Below, in pieces: positions 35,629-42,939 of a DNA stretch of 43,249 nucleotides. A program made the position numbers and the translations under genes. Source of the DNA: Actinomycetales bacterium (GTDB taxonomy: Bacteria > Actinomycetota > Actinomycetes > Actinomycetales > Cellulomonadaceae); assembly GCA_012514545.1 (NCBI GenBank), contig JAAZAC010000015.1, forward strand, positions 1-43,249. Direction: 5' to 3'. Position 1 is the stretch's first letter. Each line of letters opens with the position of its first letter. The notes beneath the pieces are model-generated. The model was not told where the DNA came from. It saw only the letters and a program-made list of their open reading frames with translations, and made no database searches.

Positions 35629-36552
35629 ATGAGCGCGCTGCCCGGGGTGTCCGCCACGTTCGACGCCGCCCGCTGGCGGCCCGTGGACGGCTTCGACGAC
35701 CTCACCGACGTCACGTACCACCGCGGCGTGCACGACGGCGCCCCCGCCCCCGTCGTCCGCGTCGCCTTCGACCGGCCCGAGGTGCGCAACGCGTTCCGGC
35801 CGCGCACCGTCGACGAGCTGTACCGGGTGCTGGACCACGCCCGCTGCTCCCCCGACGTCGGGGTGGTGCTGCTCACGGGCAACGGCCCGAGCCCGCGCGA
35901 CGGCGGCTGGGCCTTCTCCTCCGGCGGCGACCAGCGCATCCGGGGCCGCGACGGCTACCGCTACACCGGGCCCGACGGCGAGGTCGACGCGGCGCGCGCC
36001 GGCCGGCTGCACATCCTCGAGGTGCAGCGCCTCGTCCGGACGATGCCGAAGGTCGTGGTCGCGGTCGTCGACGGCTGGGCGGCGGGCGGGGGCCACTCCC
36101 TGCACGTCGTGTGCGACCTCACGATCGCGTGCCGCGAGCACGGCCGGTTCAAGCAGACCGACGCCGACGTCGGCTCGTTCGACGCCGGGTACGGGTCCGC
36201 GCTGCTCGCCCGGCAGGTGGGCCAGAAGCGCGCCCGGGAGATCTTCTTCCTCGGGCGCGAGTACGGCGCCGAGGACGCCGAGCGGTGGGGCGCCGTCAAC
36301 GAGGTCGCCGACCACGACGCGCTCGAGGACCTCGCGTGGACCTACGCCCGGACGATCGCCGGCAAGTCCCCGCAGGCGGTGCGGATGCTGAAGTTCGCGT
36401 TCAACCTGGCCGACGACGGCCTCGCCGGTCAGCAGGTCTTCGCGGGCGAGGCCACCCGCCTCGCCTACATGACGGACGAGGCCGTCGAGGGCCGGGACGC
36501 GTTCCTCGAGAAGCGGCCGCCGGACTGGTCGGGCTTCCCGTACTACTTCTAG
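35629..36552 (+). CDS. menB: 1,4-Dihydroxy-2-naphthoyl-CoA synthase
   Basis: This 307-residue crotonase-fold enzyme closes the second ring of menaquinone from o-succinylbenzoyl-CoA. Key stretches are FSSGGDQRIRG (oxyanion hole), WAAGGGHSLHVVCDLTIA, KQTDADVGSFDAGYGS, QVGQKRAREIFFLGR and the C-terminal PPDWSGFPYYF. An aspartate (D178) occupies the site that is glycine in bicarbonate-dependent enzymes such as that of E. coli. This suggests the bicarbonate-independent type known from mycobacteria. I chose the ATG at 35629 from the TANNNT spacing and homologous N-termini. Confidence 0.95.
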   Translation: MSALPGVSATFDAARWRPVDGFDDLTDVTYHRGVHDGAPAPVVRVAFDRPEVRNAFRPRTVDELYRVLDHARCSPDVGVVLLTGNGPSPRDGGWAFSSGGDQRIRGRDGYRYTGPDGEVDAARAGRLHILEVQRLVRTMPKVVVAVVDGWAAGGGHSLHVVCDLTIACREHGRFKQTDADVGSFDAGYGSALLARQVGQKRAREIFFLGREYGAEDAERWGAVNEVADHDALEDLAWTYARTIAGKSPQAVRMLKFAFNLADDGLAGQQVFAGEATRLAYMTDEAVEGRDAFLEKRPPDWSGFPYYF

Positions 36553-36571
36553 GGGTCCTCGGGGTCCCTAG
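36549..36571. terminator. Short hairpin between convergent genes, weak terminator candidate
   Basis: CTAGGG at 36549-36554 pairs with CCCTAG at 36566-36571 around an 11-base loop. The arms contain the stop codons of both menB and the converging small gene. The stem is short and lacks a T-run. Confidence 0.25.
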
Positions 36572-36750
36572 CCGGTCGTCCCGATCAGCCACACGCCGAG
36601 GTTGACGAGCCGCTCGAGCGCGAGGGCGCCGGCGAGGATCACCCCGAGGAGCATCACCACGGCGGCCGCGGCGGGCACGTTCGAGCGGAGTCGCTCGCGA
36701 CGGCGCTCCTCGAGGACCGGGTCGATGGGCTGCAGCGTCTGGTGTGCCAT
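36568..36750 (-). CDS. Small single-pass membrane protein, unknown function
   Basis: The 60-residue product begins MAHQTLQPIDPVLEERRRE, a charged cytoplasmic-looking head, then has one long hydrophobic helix (about 24-54) ending LIGTTG. GGAGG stands eight bases before the ATG at 36750; an in-frame ATG at 36786 gives 12 unlikely extra residues. I do not recognise a family. It converges on menB. The 120 bases upstream (36751-36870) show no promoter or other signal I can name. Confidence 0.6.
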   Translation of the reverse strand: MAHQTLQPIDPVLEERRRERLRSNVPAAAAVVMLLGVILAGALALERLVNLGVWLIGTTG

Positions 36751-36870
36751 GCCTCGAGCCTCCGCGACGAGGCACGGTCGCCACATCGGTCCCGCGTCGC
36801 GACGTGGGCGGCGCGCGCTCCGACCCGGGGGCGAGCGCCGTCGGGCGACGTCATCCCGCGGGTGGAGACG

Positions 36871-37965
36871 TCAGGTGATCGAGATGCGACCCGTGCGCTG
36901 GGGCACGAGCTCGACCCACGTGTTGCCCGGGGCCAGGGTCACCGGCGTGCCGTCCTCGAGCGTGAGGACGAAGGGCGCGTCGTCGCTCGCCTTGCTCCAC
37001 GTCACGGCCACGTACTTCCCGCCGGAGAACACGATCCCCGCGCCGGTCCCGACGAGGTCGTAGGTCGGCACGGACGCGCCGCCCTGGGCCTTGAACCCGC
37101 TCGCGCGGTGCGGGGCGGTGATCGCCACGACGTTCGCCGCGGACAGCTGCACGCCGGACTCGGCCATCGCGGGCTGGTTGCCCTCGGCGCGGAGCCAACG
37201 GCCGGTGCCCGCGTCCCACGTCCACGTGGGGTTGGCGGCCCCGGAGAGGCGGAAGTCCACGACGGTGGCGGGCGTCCCCAGTTGCGCGGCCGTGGCCAGG
37301 TTCGGCCGCAGCGCGAACCGGAACTGTTCCGGCGGCGGCGCGGAGTGGTCGGCGTCGGCCTGCTCGACGAACGAGGCGAGCGACCCGTAGACGTTGTGCG
37401 GCGCCGACCGGCGCGACACCCGGAACAGGCCCGGGGCGCCGGCGTCGTGGCTGATCGCCTGGAGGCTCGACTTCGCGACGAGGTTGAGGATCCCGCGCTG
37501 CCCGCCGGAGAACACGATCGGGGCGCGCAGCGGCGCGGCGATCGGGATGTCCATCGGCCGCACGGAGCGGATCGGCCCGATCTCCTCGGGCATCTGCGAG
37601 TGGTAGACCGCGACGAACCGCGACACCTCGAACTCGACGATCGTCTCCCACACCATGTCGGCGGCCTCGAGCCCGCCCTGCGGCCGCGCGAACCGGGTGT
37701 TCTCGATCTTCACGGCGATGGCGGGGCGCTGGGCGACCTCGTCCGTGATCACGCCGGTGAGCGGCCACCGCGTCGGCTCGACGGGCTCGGGCGGCGTGGC
37801 CTTCTCGACCGCGACGTCCGGCGTCGCGGTGACGTCGGGGAGCGACTCGGGCGGCTCCGGGGTGCACGCGGCGAGCGCGGCGCCCGTGACGGCGACGACG
37901 GCGACGAGCGCCGTGCGGGAACGACGGGACCAGCGTCCGCGGACGCCACGAGCGGACCTGGCCAC
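36871..37965 (-). CDS. DUF3048 (YerB-like) lipoprotein
   Basis: This 364-residue protein has a twin-arginine-flanked signal segment ending in a lipobox (GAALAAC), so it should be lipid-anchored outside the membrane. Two beta-rich DUF3048 regions follow, with AIAVKIENTRFARPQGGLEAA, EIGPIRSVRP and a C-terminal GKYVAVTWSKA. Function is unknown; YerB of Bacillus is uncharacterised. The GTG at 37965 has GAGGAGG nine bases upstream. It is divergent from menE, with two -10-like boxes in the 78-base gap. Confidence 0.88.
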   Translation of the reverse strand: MARSARGVRGRWSRRSRTALVAVVAVTGAALAACTPEPPESLPDVTATPDVAVEKATPPEPVEPTRWPLTGVITDEVAQRPAIAVKIENTRFARPQGGLEAADMVWETIVEFEVSRFVAVYHSQMPEEIGPIRSVRPMDIPIAAPLRAPIVFSGGQRGILNLVAKSSLQAISHDAGAPGLFRVSRRSAPHNVYGSLASFVEQADADHSAPPPEQFRFALRPNLATAAQLGTPATVVDFRLSGAANPTWTWDAGTGRWLRAEGNQPAMAESGVQLSAANVVAITAPHRASGFKAQGGASVPTYDLVGTGAGIVFSGGKYVAVTWSKASDDAPFVLTLEDGTPVTLAPGNTWVELVPQRTGRISIT

Positions 37966-38016
37966 TGCTTGCTTCCTCCTCGCCGGCTGGCCGACGGCTA
38001 CCTCCTGCGTGAACCC

Positions 38017-38022
38017 ACTCTA
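38017..38022 (-). promoter_or_regulatory. -10 box for the DUF3048 lipoprotein gene
   Basis: TAGAGT on the minus strand predicts a start near 38010 and a leader of about 45 bases with a GAGGAGG site. Confidence 0.45.
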
Positions 38023-38031
38023 GGACCCCCG

Positions 38032-38037
38032 TACCCT
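38032..38037 (+). promoter_or_regulatory. menE -10 box, probable leaderless promoter
   Basis: TACCCT ends six bases before the menE GTG at 38044. The gap GCGGTT contains no ribosome-binding sequence. Confidence 0.6.
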
Positions 38038-38043
38038 GCGGTT

Positions 38044-39183
38044 GTGCAGCGGCCGCTCCGTTCCGTCGCGGTTCACCCGCGTGTCGCGGCGGACGTGGCG
38101 GACCTCACACGGCGCGTCGCCGCGGCGCTCGACGGGACCGGGCCCGCGCTCACGCCCCTCGCGCCCGCCCCGGCGGCGACGGTCTCCGCGGAGGTCGCCC
38201 TCGTCGTCGGGACGAGCGGCTCCACCGGGGAGCCCCGCGCGGTGCTGCTCGACGCCGCCGCCCTCGTCGCGTCGGCGGAGTCCACGCACGCCCGGCTCGG
38301 CGGCCCCGGCGCCTGGCTGCTCTGCCTGCCGCTGCACCACGTGGCGGGCCTGCAGGTGGTGGTGCGGTCGGCGCTCGCGGGCACGGACCCCGTCTGGTTC
38401 CCCGGCGAGCGGTTCGACCCGGCCGCCGTGGCCGCGCAGCTGCGCGCGCTGCCTCCCGCGCGGCGCCCGCGGTACGCGTCGCTGGTGCCGACGCAGCTGC
38501 ACCGGATCCTTGCCGACCCCGGCCCCTGGACGGACCTCGAGGCGATCCTCGTCGGGGGGGCCGCCACGCCGCCGGCGCTCCTCGAGCGCGCCCGCGCCGC
38601 GGGGCTGCGGGTGGTCACCACCTACGGCGCGACCGAGACCTGCGGCGGCTGCGTGTACGACGGCAGACCCCTGCCGGGGACCCGGGTCGCCGTCGACGAC
38701 GGCGCGGTGCGCCTGGCCGGGCCGACGCTCGCGCGCGGCTACCTGGGCCGCCCGGACCTCGACGCGGCGGCCTTCGAGGTGCGCGACGGGGTGCGCTGGT
38801 ACCGCACCGGGGACCTGGGCCGGCTCGTGGAGGGCCGGCTGGAGGTCCTCGGGCGTGCGGACGACGTCCTCGTCACCGGCGGGGAGAAGGTCGCCCCGGC
38901 GGCCGTCGAGGCGGTCCTCGCGGAGCTCCCGTCGGTCGCGCAGGCGTGCGTCGTGGGGGTGCCCGACGAGGAGTGGGGCACCGCGGTCGTCGCCGTCGTC
39001 GTGCCCCGCCCGGGCGGCCCCGCCCCGGTCCTGGCCGACGCGCGGGCGGCGGTCCGCCGTACGCTGGGCCCCGCCGCGGCGCCCCGCCGGCTGGTCGTCG
39101 TCGACGCGCTGCCCGAGCTCGGCCCCGGCAAGATCGACCGGGCGGCCGTGGCGCGGCTGGCCTCCCGCGCCGAGACCCGCTGA
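38044..39183 (+). CDS. menE: o-Succinylbenzoate-CoA ligase
   Basis: This 379-residue adenylate-forming enzyme activates o-succinylbenzoate with ATP and CoA. The phosphate loop is VGTSGSTGEPRAVLL. LPLHHVAGLQ, TTYGATETCGGCVYDG, YRTGDLGRL, RADDVLVTGGEKV and the catalytic lysine region LGPGKIDRAAVARL follow in order. It is shorter than E. coli MenE (451), as in many actinobacteria, but no motif is missing. I chose the GTG at 38044 because a TACCCT box sits six bases before it; the frame is open far upstream without a plausible start. menA follows 20 bases later. Confidence 0.93.
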   Translation: MQRPLRSVAVHPRVAADVADLTRRVAAALDGTGPALTPLAPAPAATVSAEVALVVGTSGSTGEPRAVLLDAAALVASAESTHARLGGPGAWLLCLPLHHVAGLQVVVRSALAGTDPVWFPGERFDPAAVAAQLRALPPARRPRYASLVPTQLHRILADPGPWTDLEAILVGGAATPPALLERARAAGLRVVTTYGATETCGGCVYDGRPLPGTRVAVDDGAVRLAGPTLARGYLGRPDLDAAAFEVRDGVRWYRTGDLGRLVEGRLEVLGRADDVLVTGGEKVAPAAVEAVLAELPSVAQACVVGVPDEEWGTAVVAVVVPRPGGPAPVLADARAAVRRTLGPAAAPRRLVVVDALPELGPGKIDRAAVARLASRAETR

Positions 39184-39203
39184 CACACCACCGAGGGGGA
39201 CCC

Positions 39204-40073
39204 ATGGCGACCGCTGCCGAGTGGCTCGAGGGCGCGCGCCTGCGCACGCTGCCCGCCGCCGTCGCCCCGGTGCTCGTGGGCACGGGCGCGGCGGCGCAGG
39301 TCGACGCGGCCGACGTCGGGCGCGCGCTCCTGGCGGGCGGCGTGGCCCTCGCGCTGCAGGTGGGCGTGAACTTCGCGAACGACTACTCGGACGGGATCCG
39401 CGGGACGGACGTGGACCGCGTCGGCCCGCTGCGCCTCACCGCGTCGGCCGCGGCCCGGCCGGGGCAGGTGCGCGCGGCCGCGTTCGCCGCGTTCGGGGTG
39501 GCGGCGGCGCTCGGCGTGGCGCTCGTCGCCCTGAGCGGCCACTGGTGGCTGCTCGCCGTCGGCGCGGCCGCGATCGCCGCGGCCTGGTACTACACCGGCG
39601 GCCGCCACCCGTACGGCTACCTGGGCCTGGGCGAGGTCGGCGTCTTCCTGTTCTTCGGCCTGGTGGCGGTGCTGGGCACCACGTACACGCAGGCGGACAC
39701 GGTGACGTGGCCCGCGGTCGCGGGGGCGGTCGGCGTCGGGCTGCTCGCGTGCGCCCTGCTCACGGTCAACAACATCCGCGACATCCCCGGCGACGCCCTC
39801 GCGGGCAAGCGCACGCTCGCGGTCCGGTTCGGCGACCGGCGGGCGCGGCGGACGTACGCCTGGCTCGTCGCGCTGGCGATCGTCGCGGGCGCGGTGTGCG
39901 CGGTGGCGGCGCCGGGGGCGCTGCTGGTGCTCCTGGCCCTGCCGGGGGCGGTGATCCTCGCGGTGGCGGTGCTGCTGGGGGCCCGCGGCGTGGCGCTGCG
40001 CCCGGTGCTGGCGGGCACGGGCGCCCTCGAGCTGGCCTACGGCGTGCTGCTGGGGTTGGGCCTCGCGATCTGA
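39204..40073 (+). CDS. menA: 1,4-Dihydroxy-2-naphthoate polyprenyltransferase
   Basis: This 289-residue UbiA-family membrane enzyme attaches the polyprenyl tail to DHNA. The two Asp-rich prenyl-diphosphate motifs are NFANDYSDGIRGTD and NNIRDIPGDALAGKRTLAV. About eight membrane helices are evident. GAGGGGGA precedes the ATG at 39204. It probably forms an operon with menE. Its substrate tail would come from the synthase encoded at the end of the nuo operon. Its 3' end overlaps the converging DUF4229 gene by 37 bases. Confidence 0.95.
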   Translation: MATAAEWLEGARLRTLPAAVAPVLVGTGAAAQVDAADVGRALLAGGVALALQVGVNFANDYSDGIRGTDVDRVGPLRLTASAAARPGQVRAAAFAAFGVAAALGVALVALSGHWWLLAVGAAAIAAAWYYTGGRHPYGYLGLGEVGVFLFFGLVAVLGTTYTQADTVTWPAVAGAVGVGLLACALLTVNNIRDIPGDALAGKRTLAVRFGDRRARRTYAWLVALAIVAGAVCAVAAPGALLVLLALPGAVILAVAVLLGARGVALRPVLAGTGALELAYGVLLGLGLAI

Positions 40074-40360
40074 TCGTCGCCGGGATCCTCGCGGAGCCGC
40101 TCGACGACGGCGTCCTCGTGCGCGGCGTCGTCCTCGACGCCCCGGGGGAACCGGCTGCGCCGCTCGGGCGCCGTCCGCCGCTCGGCGAGCCACCGGGCGG
40201 CCGCGTCGCGCTGACGCCCGAGGACCACGTACGACAGCGCGAAGGACACGACCGTCGCGACGACGACGAGCAGCCAGCCGCCCATGCCCGCGAGCCACAG
40301 GCCCACGAGCGCGAGCGCGAAGAGCCCGAGCCGGAGCAGCGAGTACGTCACGACGGGCAT
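40037..40360 (-). CDS. DUF4229-like small membrane protein
   Basis: The 107-residue product begins MPVVTYSLLRLGLFALAL and has two hydrophobic helices (about 5-25 and 29-48), then YVVLGRQRDAAARWLAERR and an acidic tail. This pattern matches the DUF4229 family of actinobacteria, whose function is unknown. The ATG at 40360 lies seven bases after a TAGGCT box, so the message is probably leaderless. Its last 37 bases are antisense to the end of menA. Confidence 0.75.
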   Translation of the reverse strand: MPVVTYSLLRLGLFALALVGLWLAGMGGWLLVVVATVVSFALSYVVLGRQRDAAARWLAERRTAPERRSRFPRGVEDDAAHEDAVVERLREDPGDDQIARPNPSSTP

Positions 40361-40367
40361 GCGGCCC

Positions 40368-40373
40368 AGCCTA
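40368..40373 (-). promoter_or_regulatory. -10 box for the DUF4229 gene, probable leaderless promoter
   Basis: TAGGCT on the minus strand ends seven bases before the ATG at 40360. No ribosome site lies between them. Confidence 0.55.
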
Positions 40374-40474
40374 GGTGCGGGCGCCCCGACCGGTGCGCGC
40401 TCCGGTGCGCCCGCGGACACCCTGCGGCGCGCACCCGGGCGCGGTCCCGACCCGCCGACGTCGCCCGTCCGGCT

Positions 40475-40480
40475 TACCCT
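40475..40480 (+). promoter_or_regulatory. -10 box for the PLDc_N protein, probable leaderless promoter
   Basis: TACCCT ends six bases before the ATG at 40487. The intervening GGTGGA is too close to the ATG to act as a normal ribosome site. The remainder of 40374-40474 shows nothing recognisable. Confidence 0.5.
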
Positions 40481-40486
40481 GGTGGA

Positions 40487-40912
40487 ATGGTTCGGGCCCT
40501 CGTCTACATCGTCCCGGTCGCACTGGCGATCTACGCACTGTTCGACCTGGCCCGAAGCCTGCCCGAGGAGCGCGTCGGCGTCCGGCGCTGGGCGTGGGTG
40601 CTCATCGTCGTCCTCATCCCGGTCCTGGGCCCGCTCGTGTGGATCCTCGTCAGCCGCTGGGCCCGCGCCCAGAGCGGCACCCCGCCGACGGTCCCCCCGC
40701 TCCGGCCCGGCCCGGTCCCCCCGCGCACGAGACGCCCGGCCGGCCCCGCGCGCGGCCCGGCCCGCCCGAGCCGTCGCTCGGGCCCTCTCCCGCCCGACGA
40801 CGACCCCGAGTTCCTCTGGCGCCTCGAGCAGCAGCGCCGCCGCGCCTCCGGCGAGCCCCCGAGCGCCGACGGCCCCGCGCCCTCCGGCCCCTCGGCGCCG
40901 TCGGACAACTGA
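40487..40912 (+). CDS. PLDc_N-type small membrane protein
   Basis: The 141-residue protein starts MVRALVYIVPVALAIYALFD and has a second helix WVLIVVLIPVLGPLVWILV. This two-helix pattern is the PLDc_N domain found before cardiolipin synthases and as stand-alone actinobacterial proteins. A Pro/Arg-rich linker and a charged tail (PDDDPEFLWRLEQQRR) follow. There is no phospholipase HKD motif, so it is not an enzyme by itself. Its function is unknown. It converges on the HNH nuclease gene, with 46 unremarkable bases between. Confidence 0.8.
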   Translation: MVRALVYIVPVALAIYALFDLARSLPEERVGVRRWAWVLIVVLIPVLGPLVWILVSRWARAQSGTPPTVPPLRPGPVPPRTRRPAGPARGPARPSRRSGPLPPDDDPEFLWRLEQQRRRASGEPPSADGPAPSGPSAPSDN

Positions 40913-40958
40913 CGGCCCGCCGGCCCCACAGCTCACCAGCGAGCCGTACCGCCCCGGC

Positions 40959-42515
40959 TCACGCGCACGCGAGCTCCAGGGTCGGCTGATCGATGCGCAC
41001 GCGTGCGGCTTCCCTCGAGCCACCTTCCCCGGACGCGCCTCCGCGCGCGAGCGCCTCGTCACCCGGCGGCCCCACGCCGCCCGGGTCTCGACTCACCCCG
41101 GGGTCCCGACCTCCACCGCCGTCCTGACCCTCTCCCACGGCACCCTCGCGCCCCGGCGGGCCCTCGCCGTCGGCGGGCAGATCCCCGATGCGGCCGACCT
41201 CGCGCCGGACCGACCGGCCGATGGGCCGGCCGTCGCGATGGCGGAAGACGAACCCGGCGTCGTCGACCGTGATGACCACGTCGCGCTGGTGGACCAGCCG
41301 GTGGTGGTGCGCGCAGAGGAGGACTCCGTTCTCCACGGACGTCCTCCCGAGGCGGCTCCACCACAGGACGTGGTGCACCTCGCAGAGGAACGGCGGCGCC
41401 GAGCACCCGGGGTACCGGCAGGTCCGGTCCCGGGCGACGACCGCGGCGCGCTGCGGCCCGGTGTAGGTCCGTTGCGCCCAGCCGACGTCGAGCGGGACGC
41501 CCTTCGGGCCGAACACGATCCGGGTGACCCGCGCGTCGCAGGCGAGCTGGGCGAGCACGGAGCCGGGGATCGGCGTGCCGTCGTCGAGCTCGGCGGGAGC
41601 TCCGAGGCGACCGTCCGTGGTCTCGAGGGCCTGCGGCAGGGGCGCGGGCACGCCGTCGGCGTCGGCACCGGCCGCCACGGCGAGGTAGGTCTCGTACGGG
41701 ACGTGGACGAGCAGGTGCGGTCGCACGAGGGACGTCCCGCCGCCGCCGAGCCCGTGGTCGAGGACCGCCCGCGCGAGGTCCGTGAGCGCCGCGGCCGCGC
41801 GCTGCTCGCCGGTCCGCGCGTCCTCGGCGGCCGGCACGCCCGCGACCGCGCGCAGGGCGGTGGCGAGCGTCTCGGCGCTGTCGTTCGCGAGGAAGCCCTG
41901 CAGGTCGACCCCGTCGCGGCGCCGGACGAGGCGGAGGTACTGCCGCTCGGTCGCGGCGCGCTGCTCGGCCTCGTGCGCGGCGGTGTCGACGGCGGCGGCC
42001 CACCGACGCACCAGCCGTCGGAAGTCGTCCACGCCGAGCCGGCGCGCCTGCGCGAGCAGGTACGCCTCGTTGCGGTCCGGCCGGTCGGAGGCCAGCGCGG
42101 CCCGGCGCGCCTCCGACGTCGCGGCGACCTCGGTCAGCACCCGCGCGTGCTCGAGGCTGATCTCGCCGCGCTCGACCGCCCGCGCGGTCGCGGACACGTC
42201 GCGCTCGAGCGCCCGGCCGAGCGCCGCCTCCCGCCGCGCCGTGCCCACCGAGGCGCCGCCCCGGCGGGCCACCCACTCCGGGAACGTCCGCGCCGCGCCC
42301 GACGCCGCCCAGCGCCCGTCCTCCTCGATCCGGGCGAGGAGGCGCGCCCGCACGACGCCGATCCGGTCGGCCGCGCGCCGCAGCGCGTCGTGCGCCGCGG
42401 TCACCTCCGCGATCTCGAGCCCGCCGACGTCGACCCCTACGAGCGCCGCGCACGCCTCCTCCAGCGCCCCGACGAGCGCACCGAGGCCCGGCGTCGCCGC
42501 CACCCCGGTCGTCAT
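40959..42515 (-). CDS. DUF222 / HNH endonuclease domain protein (13E12 type)
   Basis: This 518-residue protein has an all-alpha DUF222 region (about residues 20-330) and a C-terminal HNH nuclease fold with zinc-binding-like cysteines. The signatures are RTCRYPGCSAPPFLCEVHHV, then ENGVLLCAHHHRLVH. About 90 Gly/Glu/Asp-rich residues end the protein. This family is widespread and multicopy in actinobacteria, including the 13E12 repeat proteins of mycobacteria, and is thought to be mobile or damage-associated. AGGGGGC precedes the ATG at 42515. An exact LexA operator lies just upstream, so expression is probably SOS-induced. It borders the CRISPR locus but is not a cas gene. Confidence 0.92.
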   Translation of the reverse strand: MTTGVAATPGLGALVGALEEACAALVGVDVGGLEIAEVTAAHDALRRAADRIGVVRARLLARIEEDGRWAASGAARTFPEWVARRGGASVGTARREAALGRALERDVSATARAVERGEISLEHARVLTEVAATSEARRAALASDRPDRNEAYLLAQARRLGVDDFRRLVRRWAAAVDTAAHEAEQRAATERQYLRLVRRRDGVDLQGFLANDSAETLATALRAVAGVPAAEDARTGEQRAAAALTDLARAVLDHGLGGGGTSLVRPHLLVHVPYETYLAVAAGADADGVPAPLPQALETTDGRLGAPAELDDGTPIPGSVLAQLACDARVTRIVFGPKGVPLDVGWAQRTYTGPQRAAVVARDRTCRYPGCSAPPFLCEVHHVLWWSRLGRTSVENGVLLCAHHHRLVHQRDVVITVDDAGFVFRHRDGRPIGRSVRREVGRIGDLPADGEGPPGREGAVGEGQDGGGGRDPGVSRDPGGVGPPGDEALARGGASGEGGSREAARVRIDQPTLELACA

Positions 42516-42533
42516 CGTTCGCCCCCTGCGCCT

Positions 42534-42549
42534 TCGAACATGTGTTCGA
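42534..42549. promoter_or_regulatory. LexA operator (SOS box)
   Basis: The 16 bases read TCGAAC-ATGT-GTTCGA, an exact match to the actinobacterial LexA consensus TCGAAC-N4-GTTCGA and a perfect dyad in its arms. It lies 18 bases before the HNH gene start and covers the predicted transcription start. Confidence 0.88.
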
Positions 42550-42554
42550 GCGAA

Positions 42555-42560
42555 ACGCTA
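42555..42560 (-). promoter_or_regulatory. -10 box of the SOS-controlled HNH gene
   Basis: TAGCGT on the minus strand predicts a start near 42548, inside the LexA operator, which is a standard repression geometry. Confidence 0.5.
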
Positions 42561-42663
42561 CCAGGAGGCAGCGACTCGGACAACCCCTGTGCGTGCCTGG
42601 ATGACGCCGAACTGGCGAACTCATCCCGCACTCCCAGGAGAGGGCCTCGCCGAGTTCACGTAC

Positions 42664-42933
42664 CACTCGTCCCCGCACGCGGCGCACGTGGGGAGCTCCC
42701 ACTTGATCGAGGTGGCGACCGGCTCATCCCCGCGCGCGGGGAGCGCACCGGGTGGGTGTACACGCCCAGCGACCCGAAGTTGGCTCATCCCCGCACGCGG
42801 GGAGCGCACAGTGCGACCTTGCGCGGGTCCTTCTCGTCCGTCGGCTCATCCCCGCACGCGGGGAGCGCACAGCACGCCGGCGCGAGCCGACGTCATCGAC
42901 CCGGGCTCATCCCCCGCACGCGGGGGATGAGCC
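42664..42933 (-). CRISPR. CRISPR array A, type I-E-like repeat, read leftward
   Basis: The 28-base repeats on the plus strand begin GGCTCATCCCC and end GGGGAGCGCAC, with 33-base spacers (61-base period). Intact copies are 42782-42809 and 42843-42870; 42721-42748 has one change. A decayed copy at 42664-42687 lacks four bases yet keeps the exact 33-base spacing. The copy at 42904-42933 is a palindrome. Known I-E repeats end in GGGGATGAGCC-type sequence when read in the crRNA sense, so this array should be transcribed leftward, with its decayed end being the old trailer. There are four spacers, the outermost next to a decayed repeat. No leader or cas gene is in the window. Confidence 0.9.
42904..42933. 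repeat. Perfect 30-base palindrome at the junction of the two arrays
   Basis: Arms of 14 bases, GGCTCATCCCCCGC and GCGGGGGATGAGCC, flank a central AC. The left arm continues array A's repeat orientation and the right arm has array B's. The runs of five C and five G differ from the four in normal array A repeats but match the 29-base variant repeat at 42984-43012. Confidence 0.95.
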
Positions 42934-42939
42934 CCTTCT

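Noticed and set aside
36751..36870. Regulatory or RNA element before the small membrane protein
   Set aside because: I looked for TANNNT boxes, dyads and terminators and found nothing convincing.
42516..42663. A cas gene or CRISPR leader left of array A
   Set aside because: The stretch is GC-rich, holds the SOS promoter of the HNH gene, and has no AT-rich leader. By repeat polarity the leader should be on the other side.
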